Assembly (NCBI GenBank): GCA_016201805.1
Contig: JACQCB010000156.1
Location: forward strand, 1 to 5,178
Source of the DNA: Nitrospirota bacterium
GTDB lineage: Bacteria > Nitrospirota > Nitrospiria > Nitrospirales > Nitrospiraceae
Direction of reading: 5' to 3'
Length of the DNA stretch: 5,178 nucleotides
The notes under the pieces are model-generated. The model worked only from the letters and a program-made list of their open reading frames with translations. It made no database searches and was not told the DNA's origin. Positions 1 through 5,178 of the stretch are shown piece after piece. Made by a program: the position numbers and the translations under genes. The first letter of the stretch is position 1. Every line of letters begins with the position of its first letter.

Positions 1-304
1 CAAGGTGCCGGGCTCAAAAGCCCGGACCAACCCGGTGGAGATGGACTTCAAATACGGCGACGTCTTCGCGGCCCCTTCTCCGGAAGCCTACGAACGGCTC
101 CTGCTGGACGTCATGGCCGGCGATGCGTCCTTGTTCATGCGACGCGATGCGGTGGAAGCCTCTTGGGGTTGGATCACGGATATTCTGGAGGGGTGGGCAC
201 AGCAACGCCTGCGCTCGCTGCCGGAGTACCAAGCCGGAACCTGGGGGCCGGTGGAAGCGGACCGCCTCATCCAGAGCGACGGCAGAGCATGGCGAACGCT
301 GTAA
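1..304 (+). CDS. zwf: Glucose-6-phosphate 1-dehydrogenase, C-terminal fragment (5' end outside window)
   Basis: This is the last ~100 residues of a glucose-6-phosphate dehydrogenase, the cytoplasmic NAD(P)-dependent enzyme that oxidises glucose-6-phosphate to 6-phosphogluconolactone at the entry to the oxidative pentose phosphate pathway. The reading frame is open from base 2 and stops with TAA at 302-304. It carries C-terminal signatures of the family: a K-x-P-G turn, then P-V-x-M-D-F-x-Y, then the strongly conserved segment PEAYERLLLD, a G-D-A-S-L-F-x-R stretch, E-A-S-W, and the terminal W-G-P-x-E-A-D-R-L and G-R-x-W-R. The catalytic and NADP-binding N-terminal parts lie upstream and cannot be judged. 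A GTG at base 5 is internal and not the start. The gene runs convergently towards the SGNH hydrolase and ends directly against an inverted repeat. Identity rests on recognised motifs and is firm. Confidence 0.9.
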   Translation, partial: KVPGSKARTNPVEMDFKYGDVFAAPSPEAYERLLLDVMAGDASLFMRRDAVEASWGWITDILEGWAQQRLRSLPEYQAGTWGPVEADRLIQSDGRAWRTL

Positions 305-382
305 ATAGTTTCGAGTGTTGAGTGCTAAGTTTTGAGTTGGGGGGCTACAACTTAGAACTCAAAACTCATCACTCAAAACTAT
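305..382. repeat. Inverted repeat built from degenerate heptamers, between convergent genes
   Basis: Two 35-base arms (305-339 and 348-382) are imperfect reverse complements, 28 of 35 positions matching, around an 8-base loop of mainly G. Each arm read outward-in is a run of 7-base units. The left arm has tagtttc, gagtgtt, gagtgct, aagtttt and gagttgg. The right arm on the minus strand has tagtttt, gagtgat, gagtttt, gagttct and aagttg. The shared core is roughly (g/a)agt-n-n-t. The structure starts one base after the zwf stop and runs into the hydrolase 3' end, supplying its final codons and stop. It could fold as a long hairpin in either transcript and act as a 3' end or bidirectional terminator, but no clear U-run follows on either side. 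AT-rich composition sets it apart from the surrounding GC-rich DNA. Confidence 0.8.
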
Positions 383-1019
383 TCGCAAACACCTGTCTAT
401 AGAGCAGATCGGCCAAAAGACGATAGCCCTCCGTGGTCAAGTGGAGCCCATCGTTCGAATAGGGTTCGGCCAGCCGCAGAGTCTCCGGCTCCGCAGTCGC
501 GGCAAAGAGGTCCACGCAGGCAACCGGTCGCCTCGCACAATAGTCGATAATCAGCTCGTTCAACTCCTGCCGCCGCGCAATGTGTTCGTCCAGCCACCGT
601 CTCACTTCCGCATCGATAGCAGACCCGGTGGGCGCGGGAGAAACGTCTTCTCGATGTCGAATGGACGGGACCGTGACCGCCACAGGCCGAATACCCGCCG
701 CCAAAGCCCGCTCGTACATTTTCAGCAAATTGCGCATGATCTCGGCCGGAGCCGCATTCCACCCCAGGTCATTGGTCCCGCCCAGCACGACCACGGCGGC
801 CGGGGCATGGGCCAATACGTCACGCCGGAACCGCAGCACCATCTCGCCGGTCAATTCCCCGCAGACCCCGCTGATGGCAACGCGAGCTTTGGGCCCCAGT
901 TCCTCTTGCAGCATGGCTCCGTAAGGAGTCTCGCGAAACGCCGGAAAGTCGGACGTGGGAGACTGGTAGCCCGCCGTCAGGCTGTCTCCAAAGCAGATAA
1001 TCATGGGCATCGATGACAT
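369..1019 (-). CDS. SGNH/GDSL-family hydrolase (esterase/lysophospholipase-like)
   Basis: This 216-residue protein has all four SGNH blocks. Block I is C-F-G-D-S-L-T-A-G with nucleophile Ser13. Block II is around G51-V-C-G54, an oxyanion Gly. Block III is G-G-T-N-D with Asn83. Block V is N-D-G-L-H-L with Asp190 and His193. The Ser-Asp-His triad is therefore complete. Length and layout resemble single-domain TesA/arylesterase-type enzymes, which hydrolyse acyl or acetyl esters; the substrate cannot be read from sequence. There is no signal peptide, so it is probably cytoplasmic. The ATG at 1019 is chosen because a promoter-like pair ends just upstream; ATGs at 1010 and 1004 are alternatives. 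A TTG at 1082 would extend the protein but overlaps the promoter and the neighbouring gene's start. No Shine-Dalgarno precedes any of these. The last codons lie in the inverted repeat. It is divergent from the cyclase gene. Confidence 0.9.
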   Translation of the reverse strand: MSSMPMIICFGDSLTAGYQSPTSDFPAFRETPYGAMLQEELGPKARVAISGVCGELTGEMVLRFRRDVLAHAPAAVVVLGGTNDLGWNAAPAEIMRNLLKMYERALAAGIRPVAVTVPSIRHREDVSPAPTGSAIDAEVRRWLDEHIARRQELNELIIDYCARRPVACVDLFAATAEPETLRLAEPYSNDGLHLTTEGYRLLADLLYRQVFANSFE

Positions 1020-1027
1020 CGCGCGCA

Positions 1028-1056
1028 ATTGTACGTTGGCCCCAATCGATTGACAA
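1028..1056 (-). promoter_or_regulatory. Sigma70-like promoter of the SGNH hydrolase gene
   Basis: Read on the minus strand, a -35 box TTGTCA (plus-strand 1051-1056) is followed by a 17-base spacer and a -10 box TACAAT (plus-strand 1028-1033). Each box matches the sigma70 consensus at 5 of 6 bases with ideal spacing. Only 8 bases separate the -10 box from the ATG at 1019, so transcription would begin at or within a base or two of the start codon. The -35 box overlaps the opposite promoter's -35 box by five bases. Confidence 0.65.
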
Positions 1057-1078
1057 ATTTTTGCGGCGGGCACAGAAT
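1050..1078 (+). promoter_or_regulatory. Sigma70-like promoter of the diguanylate cyclase gene
   Basis: A perfect -35 box TTGACA (1050-1055), a 17-base spacer and a -10 box CAGAAT (1073-1078, 4 of 6 consensus bases) precede the ATG at 1086 by 7 bases. The predicted transcription start falls at about 1085-1086, on the start codon itself. This fits the absence of a Shine-Dalgarno sequence there. The -35 box shares five bases with the divergent promoter, so RNA polymerase could hardly occupy both at once. Confidence 0.55.
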
Positions 1079-1085
1079 TCAAACG

Positions 1086-2198
1086 ATGGCCGCCACGCAG
1101 ACACCCGATTCCTTAGAAAAGTTCGTCAAACCAATCCCCATCCTACAGTGGCTCGTCGTACTCGTACTCTGCGCGCACGTCGTCGTGAGTCCGGCCATTG
1201 TCGCCACCGATCGCGCCGTGGCGTTCGTCCTGATTCTGCTGTCCGGCAACGGTCTCCTGCTCTACGGACTCCCCCAAGTGCTGAGCGCGAAGGCCATCGC
1301 CTCCATCCTGGTGATCGTGGACACCCTGCTGGTCCCGGCGACCCTCATCGAAACCGGCACGGCCAAGACCGATCTCTTCGTCGTGTACTTCGGGATCATC
1401 ATGATCGCCGGCGCAGCGGGCAACCTCAAGCGGGCGATGGCCCTGGCCGCCGTGACCTGCACCGCCTACCTGGGCTTCGGCGCCTTCGTGACGCTGACCG
1501 ATCAGGAATCGATCCCCCTCCATACCCTCCTGCTCCGCTTGCCGTTTTTGCTGACCATGACGTTGTTTTACGGCGCCCTGGCGGAATTCGCCCAGCGAGA
1601 GCGCCAGCACAAAGAAAAGCTCTCCCACGACGTGCTGCACGACGAACTCACCGGCCTGCCGAATCGGCGCTATCTGCTGGAAACCCTTGCCAGAACGCTC
1701 GAAGAGGCCAAACGTTTCAACTCGCCCCTCTCCTGCGCCGTCATCGACGTGGACAACTTCAAAGACATCAACGACACCTACGGCCATGACATCGGCGATC
1801 TGGTCCTGAAGGATTACGCCTCCCTGTTGGCGCTCGCAAGCCGCGGCTACGACATGGCCGGCCGCCTGGGAGGGGATGAGTATGTCTGGATTCTCCCCCG
1901 TCTGGAAAAGGAAGGCGCCATCATGGCCGGCGAGCGGCTGCGGGAGTCCGTCGAGCGCCACCTCTTCGGCACAAAGGAGTCCTCGTTTCAGCTGACCGCC
2001 AGCATCGGCATCACCACCTATTCCCCAAGCCTGGAATCCCACTCGACTCCCGCGCAGGTCCTGAAGGCGGCGGATTTAGCGCTCTATACGGCCAAACGTG
2101 AGGGCAGGAACCGGGTCTGCCACCTGCCGCTGATCGGCCCGGTTGCAGCCGAACACGCGCCACCGCAGGCAGGCAACAGCCCCGACCGGAAAATCTGA
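1086..2198 (+). CDS. Membrane-anchored diguanylate cyclase (GGDEF domain, GGDEY variant)
   Basis: This 370-residue protein would condense two GTP into the second messenger c-di-GMP at the inner membrane. Residues ~17-165 hold about six hydrophobic segments (approximately 17-38, 45-61, 70-90, 97-113, 117-136, 148-165). A charged helix (168-185) links them to the GGDEF domain. The domain opens with D-E-L-T-G-L-P-N-R-R (186-195), followed by D-V-D-N-F-K-D-I-N-D (221-230; Mg/GTP site) and the active loop R-L-G-G-D-E-Y (260-266). Phe is replaced by Tyr at the last signature position, a tolerated change, so activity is likely. R253-G-Y-D256 sits five residues before the loop and matches the inhibitory I-site RxxD, so product feedback inhibition is expected. 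A short Pro-rich tail follows. No EAL or named sensor domain is seen, and the input signal is unknown. ATG 1086 is preferred to a TTG at 1029 because the promoter lies between them. Confidence 0.93.
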   Translation: MAATQTPDSLEKFVKPIPILQWLVVLVLCAHVVVSPAIVATDRAVAFVLILLSGNGLLLYGLPQVLSAKAIASILVIVDTLLVPATLIETGTAKTDLFVVYFGIIMIAGAAGNLKRAMALAAVTCTAYLGFGAFVTLTDQESIPLHTLLLRLPFLLTMTLFYGALAEFAQRERQHKEKLSHDVLHDELTGLPNRRYLLETLARTLEEAKRFNSPLSCAVIDVDNFKDINDTYGHDIGDLVLKDYASLLALASRGYDMAGRLGGDEYVWILPRLEKEGAIMAGERLRESVERHLFGTKESSFQLTASIGITTYSPSLESHSTPAQVLKAADLALYTAKREGRNRVCHLPLIGPVAAEHAPPQAGNSPDRKI

Positions 2199-2375
2199 TT
2201 CTCACCCCCTCGACTCAGAAATCGAACAACCATCCGACATGTTCCTTTCTCCTCCCAAAGCCAACCTCGTCGTTATCCCAACACCGTTTTTTTGGGCTTT
2301 CGACGCCTTTTTCTGATACTTTATTTTTTGTTTTCGTTTTTTTCGGCGACCGGAAAGAAGGGGGACAAGGACATC
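2199..2375 (+). promoter_or_regulatory. Intergenic leader of the porin gene with T-rich tract and weak promoter
   Basis: This 177-bp gap holds no convincing gene. Bases 2287-2343 are T-rich on the plus strand (37 of 57 bases), including runs of seven, six and seven T. A weak promoter candidate is TTGGGC (2292-2297), 17 bases, GATACT (2315-2320), with an alternative extended -10 TGA-TACTTT at 2314-2322. Transcription from there would start near 2327 and give a ~49-base leader with U runs. A short CCCAA/TTGGG stem (2277-2281 with 2292-2296) followed by T-rich sequence might also weakly terminate the cyclase transcript. Near the gene, AAGGGGG (2358-2364) and AAGGA (2367-2371) are possible ribosome-binding sites for the GTG at 2376. 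Individual elements are uncertain; the composition itself is directly visible. Confidence 0.4.
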
Positions 2376-3581
2376 GTGACGCGGGCACTGACATGGATGT
2401 GCGGGGCAATGGCTCTGTCGATCTGGATGGTAGCTACATCGGTCGCAGCACAGGAGCCGACAGGCGGACCGCCGAAAGGGCCTCCGCCGGCCGGCGCTGA
2501 AGAGACCAAGACTGAGGCCCCGCTCTGGCACTATGGGGCCTACATGGACCTGAGCTACGACGTCAACTTCAACTTTCCGTCGAACCACCTGTTTCGAAAC
2601 CGGACCACCGCCTACCGGACGAACGAATTGGCCCCGAACATGGCGCTGGTCTACGTGCGGAAGGATGCCACGAGCGACTCTCGGTGGGGAACGGAACTCG
2701 GCGTCCAGGGCGGATACGACACGGTGCAATTCGCCTTCCTCCAGGGGGAACCCAAAGTCGGCGGCTCGGACACGCTGCGCCATTTTTCGCGGGCGAACGT
2801 GTCATACCTAGCGCCCGTGGGAGGCAGGGAGCTGACCGTCACCGCCGGCCTGTTCAACAGCCTGATCGGCTACGAATCGCTCTATGCCAAGGACAATTTC
2901 TCCTACACACGGTCCTGGATGGCGGACAACACCCCCTACATGATGTTCGGGGTGAATGCGCGCTATCCGGTCAGCGACGAGTTCGCCGTGACCCTGTTCG
3001 TCATCAATGCCTACTACCACCTAGCCCATCCGAACGATCAGCCCAGTTACGGCGGGCGAACGGACTGGAAACCGACCTCGCGCCTCACCGTGAGCAATAC
3101 CCTGTATTACGGTCCCGACCAGGCTAGGACGTCGCTGGAGTTTTGGCGGCTCTATTCGAACAACATCGTGGAGTGGAAAGGCGACGACCTCACGGTCGCG
3201 CTGTCCTACGACTTCGGCACGGAAAACGTCGCCGGGCAGCCGGGCAACGCTCGCGCATTCGTGACGGCCGGGGCCTTAGAAAGCAAGTGGCACGTCGCCG
3301 GCCCCTGGAGCGTCGCGCTCAGACCGGAGTTCTACTGGGACCGGAACGGACGCTGGACCGGGTCGCAACAACTCGTCAAAGCCGTTTCCTCGACGTTGGA
3401 ATACAAAGCGCCCTATCGCTGGACGAACTCCACCCTTCGACTGGAGTACCGGTACGACGACTCGACCGGCAAACAAGGCGGGTTCTTTACGGGAAGCGAA
3501 ATCAGTCCGGGAGTCCTTCGGTTGACGCCGGGCCAGCATTTGCTGATTTTGGGCCTGTTGTGGGCCTTCGATTCCCCCTGA
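2376..3581 (+). CDS. Outer-membrane beta-barrel protein, BBP2/OmpL-like porin
   Basis: This predicted outer-membrane barrel has 401 residues. Residues 1-25 form a Sec signal peptide (Arg3, hydrophobic core, cleavage after V-A-A before Gln26). A Pro/Gly-rich, probably periplasmic linker covers ~26-49. From W51 on there are alternating, aromatic-rich strands and polar turns. The opening G-A-Y-M-D-L-S-Y-D-V-N-F-N pattern, the central G-L-F-N-S-L-I-G-Y-E (158-167) and the S-W-M-x-D-N-T-P-Y segment resemble the putative beta-barrel porin-2 (BBP2, OmpL-like) family, thought to form general or solute channels. The last strand is hydrophobic and ends W-A-F-D-S-P, so the usual terminal aromatic sits three residues from the end. 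GTG 2376 is chosen because it gives a clean signal peptide and has AAGGA just upstream. A TTG at 2292 would add a Phe-rich stretch read from the T tract. Substrate unknown. It precedes the OmpH-like chaperone. Confidence 0.75.
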   Translation: MTRALTWMCGAMALSIWMVATSVAAQEPTGGPPKGPPPAGAEETKTEAPLWHYGAYMDLSYDVNFNFPSNHLFRNRTTAYRTNELAPNMALVYVRKDATSDSRWGTELGVQGGYDTVQFAFLQGEPKVGGSDTLRHFSRANVSYLAPVGGRELTVTAGLFNSLIGYESLYAKDNFSYTRSWMADNTPYMMFGVNARYPVSDEFAVTLFVINAYYHLAHPNDQPSYGGRTDWKPTSRLTVSNTLYYGPDQARTSLEFWRLYSNNIVEWKGDDLTVALSYDFGTENVAGQPGNARAFVTAGALESKWHVAGPWSVALRPEFYWDRNGRWTGSQQLVKAVSSTLEYKAPYRWTNSTLRLEYRYDDSTGKQGGFFTGSEISPGVLRLTPGQHLLILGLLWAFDSP

Positions 3582-3661
3582 CGGATCGCGTACGCCGCGC
3601 GCGGGCGACTCTCCCAATGCCCCGGCCCCTACCCGAACGCTACCCCAACGCTGCCCGGCGC

Positions 3662-3690
3662 TTGACACCGGCCACGTCTAGGGCTATTCT
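3662..3690 (+). promoter_or_regulatory. Sigma70-like promoter upstream of the OmpH-like gene
   Basis: A perfect -35 box TTGACA (3662-3667), a 17-base spacer and a -10 box TATTCT (3685-3690, 4 of 6) lie in the 177-bp gap after the porin. The start would be near 3697, giving a leader of about 62 bases to the ATG at 3759. This suggests the chaperone and the following SUMF1 gene are transcribed independently of the porin. The rest of the gap (3582-3661) is C-rich, with no gene and no convincing terminator. Confidence 0.6.
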
Positions 3691-3758
3691 CCCGCGACCT
3701 CGAACAACACCGACATCGGCCCAGTCAGACCCGTTTGAGCAGAAAGGAGAGCAAGAAC

Positions 3759-4319
3759 ATGGCAAGGAGAGTAGCGGGGACGGTAACCCTGGCCCTGATG
3801 GCCATCTTCGTCCACGTCGTCCTGTTGATGACCGCCGCGCCCGGCATGGCCGCCGAGGCCTTCAAGATGGGCGTGCTCGATCCGCAGGAGGTGCTGGAAA
3901 AATCCAAGTCCGGCAAACGCGCCCTGGACGCCCTGAAGGAATACGCCAGGACCAGACAGAAGCTCCTCACAAGCGACGAGGAAGAACTCAAGGGCCTGGA
4001 GAAGCAACTGAAGGACCAGGAAAGCGGCCTCGCCGAAGCCCAGAAGCGCGAGAAGGAAGCCAAGTTCCGGGCCAAGATCCAGGAATACCAGAAGCGCGCG
4101 CAGGAGTTTAACCAGGAACTCCAGGGCAAGCAGAAGGAATTGGTGGACGACTACATGAAGAAAATCGCCGTCGCCGCCAGGGCCGTCGCGGAACGGGGCG
4201 GCTTCAGCCTGGTCGTGGACAAGGGCAGCGAGACCACCCTCAAGATCGTCATTTACAACAAAGACACCCTTGATTTGACCAGCGAGGTCATCAAGGAATT
4301 CGACAAGCAGAACAAGTAG
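3759..4319 (+). CDS. OmpH/Skp-family periplasmic chaperone
   Basis: This 186-residue protein belongs to the Skp/OmpH family, whose members form periplasmic trimers with helical arms that hold unfolded outer-membrane proteins on their way to the BAM complex. Residues 1-32 are a signal peptide (M-A-R-R, a long hydrophobic core, cleavage after G-M-A-A). The family's N-terminal strand K-M-G-V-L-D-P-Q-E-V follows at 36-45. A highly charged Lys/Glu/Gln coiled coil spans ~55-145 and forms the two-helix arm. The closing strands F-S-L-V-V-D-K (149-155) and L-K-I-V-I-Y (161-166) plus a final helix complete the body domain. Length is typical. The ATG at 3759 has AAGGAG nine bases upstream; a TTG at 3735 lies before that site and is rejected. 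The chaperone follows a barrel protein and precedes an exported SUMF1 protein, consistent with envelope work. Paralogues are common, so it need not be the main Skp. Confidence 0.92.
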   Translation: MARRVAGTVTLALMAIFVHVVLLMTAAPGMAAEAFKMGVLDPQEVLEKSKSGKRALDALKEYARTRQKLLTSDEEELKGLEKQLKDQESGLAEAQKREKEAKFRAKIQEYQKRAQEFNQELQGKQKELVDDYMKKIAVAARAVAERGGFSLVVDKGSETTLKIVIYNKDTLDLTSEVIKEFDKQNK

Positions 4320-4375
4320 CGCGGCAGATCGAAAGCCGGGCGAAGGGCACAGCCCCGTTGTCAGAGGGAGGACCC

Positions 4376-5178
4376 ATGCGGCGGATGATGAACGGAACCG
4401 TATTGACAATCGTGCTGGTCACGGCCGGGATCGTGGCCGGCCAAGCCAGGCCGGCGCAGGCGGCGGACTATCACATGGTCCCCGGCCTCTCGGCGCAGGA
4501 CCGGATCGTGATCGCCAAGAGTCTGGTTGAACAAGGCCAGTGCCGGAACGCCTTCGTGGAAATCACCGAGGCGATGAAAGACCTGTCCGACGACGAAACC
4601 CTGATTCGCCTCAAAGCCACCTGCGAAGTTGACTTGCAACTGCCCAGCGGCAAAGAGACGATCATGAAGTGGTTGAAGCTGGTGCCCCAGAGCCATCCGG
4701 AACGGGGTAAGATGCTGGCCCTGCTGGCCAAGAGCCAAGGAGCCAGCGAAACGCCCACCGAGTGGGTGCTGGTCCAGGCCGGCGAGTTCGAAATGGGCGC
4801 GGAAGGAGGGACTGCCTCTCCCGACGAAGGCCCCAAGCATAAAGTCACCCTGGATGCCTTTTACATCGGCAAGTACGAGACCAGCAACCGTCAGTACCTG
4901 GCCTTCGTCAAGGCCACCGGACGCCGGGCGCCGGAAAACTGCTGCGACGCCAGATACAATCTTTGGCGGGGCGAGACGATGATGGACGGCGTGGGGGAAT
5001 TGGCCGCAGTCAACGTGAGCTGGGAGGATGCCGCCGCCTACTGCAAGTGGACCGGCGGACGATTGCCGACCGAAGCCGAGTGGGAAAAGGCCGCCAGGGG
5101 GATCGACAGCAGGATCTATCCTTGGGGCAACGACGCTCCCAGCGGCAGCCGAGCCAACTATAGCTTCGACGAAGTCAC
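4376..5178 (+). CDS. Exported SUMF1/FGE-sulfatase-domain protein with N-terminal helical region (3' end outside window)
   Basis: The first 267 residues are visible; the frame is open to the end of the window. Residues 1-29 are a signal peptide (M-R-R-M-M, hydrophobic core, A-x-A before Ala30). Residues ~34-123 look helical and TPR-like, with Cys56 and Cys83 and repeated pairs of short helices. From W130 a formylglycine-generating-enzyme-type (SUMF1, C-type-lectin-like) fold begins: V-x-A-G-E-F-x-M-G (133-141), H-K-V-T-L-D-A-F-Y-I-G-K-Y-E-T-S-N (155-171), N-V-S-W-E-D-A (213-219), G-G-R-L-P-T-E-A-E-W-E-K-A-A-R-G (227-242) and Y-P-W-G (248-251). True FGE activates sulfatases, but many bacterial SUMF1 proteins lack its cysteine pair and bind or scaffold instead. 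That C-terminal region is outside the window, so catalysis cannot be judged. ATG 4376 has GGAGG four bases upstream. It sits 56 bp after the chaperone with no terminator between, so cotranscription is likely. Confidence 0.9.
   Translation, partial: MRRMMNGTVLTIVLVTAGIVAGQARPAQAADYHMVPGLSAQDRIVIAKSLVEQGQCRNAFVEITEAMKDLSDDETLIRLKATCEVDLQLPSGKETIMKWLKLVPQSHPERGKMLALLAKSQGASETPTEWVLVQAGEFEMGAEGGTASPDEGPKHKVTLDAFYIGKYETSNRQYLAFVKATGRRAPENCCDARYNLWRGETMMDGVGELAAVNVSWEDAAAYCKWTGGRLPTEAEWEKAARGIDSRIYPWGNDAPSGSRANYSFDEV

Noticed and set aside
1029..1085. TTG-initiated N-terminal extension of the cyclase, and the matching TTG extension of the hydrolase to 1082
   Set aside because: The two extensions overlap each other on opposite strands and cover both promoters. 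The added residues have no family similarity, and no Shine-Dalgarno sequence precedes them.
1143..2042. Long minus-strand open frame of 299 codons opposite the cyclase
   Set aside because: It is a shadow frame of a GC-rich gene: low-complexity Gly/Gln/Asp/His composition, no recognisable domain, and the plus strand has full GGDEF motifs.
2292..2375. TTG start of the porin adding a Phe/Leu-rich N-terminus
   Set aside because: The hydrophobic stretch is simply the T tract read as codons. The GTG at 2376 gives a standard signal peptide and has nearby ribosome-binding sequence.
3582..3661. Terminator or small gene after the porin
   Set aside because: The stretch is C-rich with a short GCGTACGC palindrome and loose direct repeats, but there is no stem with a T tract and no frame with a ribosome-binding site.
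4345..4355. Small GGGC-ACA-GCCC hairpin between the chaperone and the SUMF1 gene
   Set aside because: It has only four base pairs and no following T run, so it does not qualify as an intrinsic terminator.
3684..4409. Minus-strand 241-codon Leu-rich frame opposite the OmpH-like gene
   Set aside because: It is the reverse reading of the Lys/Glu/Gln coiled coil, which produces Leu/Phe-rich peptides. The plus-strand frame has a signal peptide and the family fold.

Overview
The window (5178 bases, GC-rich, roughly 60% by eye) looks like a chromosomal segment of a Gram-negative bacterium. It encodes an outer-membrane barrel protein, an OmpH/Skp-type periplasmic chaperone and several Sec signal peptides. 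The gene mix, the GC-rich coding style and the intergenic repeats built on 'actcaaaact' would fit a Nitrospira-like member of Nitrospirota. That placement is an impression and not a demonstrated assignment. There are no tRNA or rRNA genes, CRISPR arrays, insertion sequences or phage genes.

Layout. Bases 1-304 are the 3' end of a glucose-6-phosphate dehydrogenase gene (zwf, + strand). It converges on a minus-strand SGNH/GDSL hydrolase gene (369-1019). The space between them is an inverted, heptamer-built repeat (305-382) that supplies the last codons and the stop of the hydrolase. The hydrolase is divergent from a membrane-anchored diguanylate cyclase gene (1086-2198, + strand). The 66-bp divergent region holds two back-to-back sigma70-like promoters with overlapping -35 hexamers. 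Each promoter puts its predicted transcription start at or next to the ATG of its gene, so both mRNAs may be leaderless.

After a 177-bp intergenic region with a strikingly T-rich stretch comes a signal-peptide-bearing beta-barrel protein of the BBP2/OmpL-like porin type (2376-3581). A second 177-bp gap carries a good sigma70-like promoter (TTGACA-17-TATTCT). It leads into an OmpH/Skp-like chaperone (3759-4319) and, 56 bp later with its own Shine-Dalgarno sequence, an exported protein with an N-terminal helical region and a SUMF1/FGE-sulfatase domain (4376 to beyond the window end).

Functionally, the right half (porin, chaperone, exported SUMF1 protein) is an envelope cluster. OmpH/Skp proteins hold unfolded outer-membrane proteins, so the porin is a plausible but unproven client. 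The left half combines central carbon metabolism (zwf), a small esterase-like enzyme and c-di-GMP signalling, with no obvious common pathway. No clearly new multi-gene system is visible. The most unusual signals are the mirror-image divergent promoter with two probable leaderless starts, the heptamer inverted repeat, and the T-rich leader of the porin gene.
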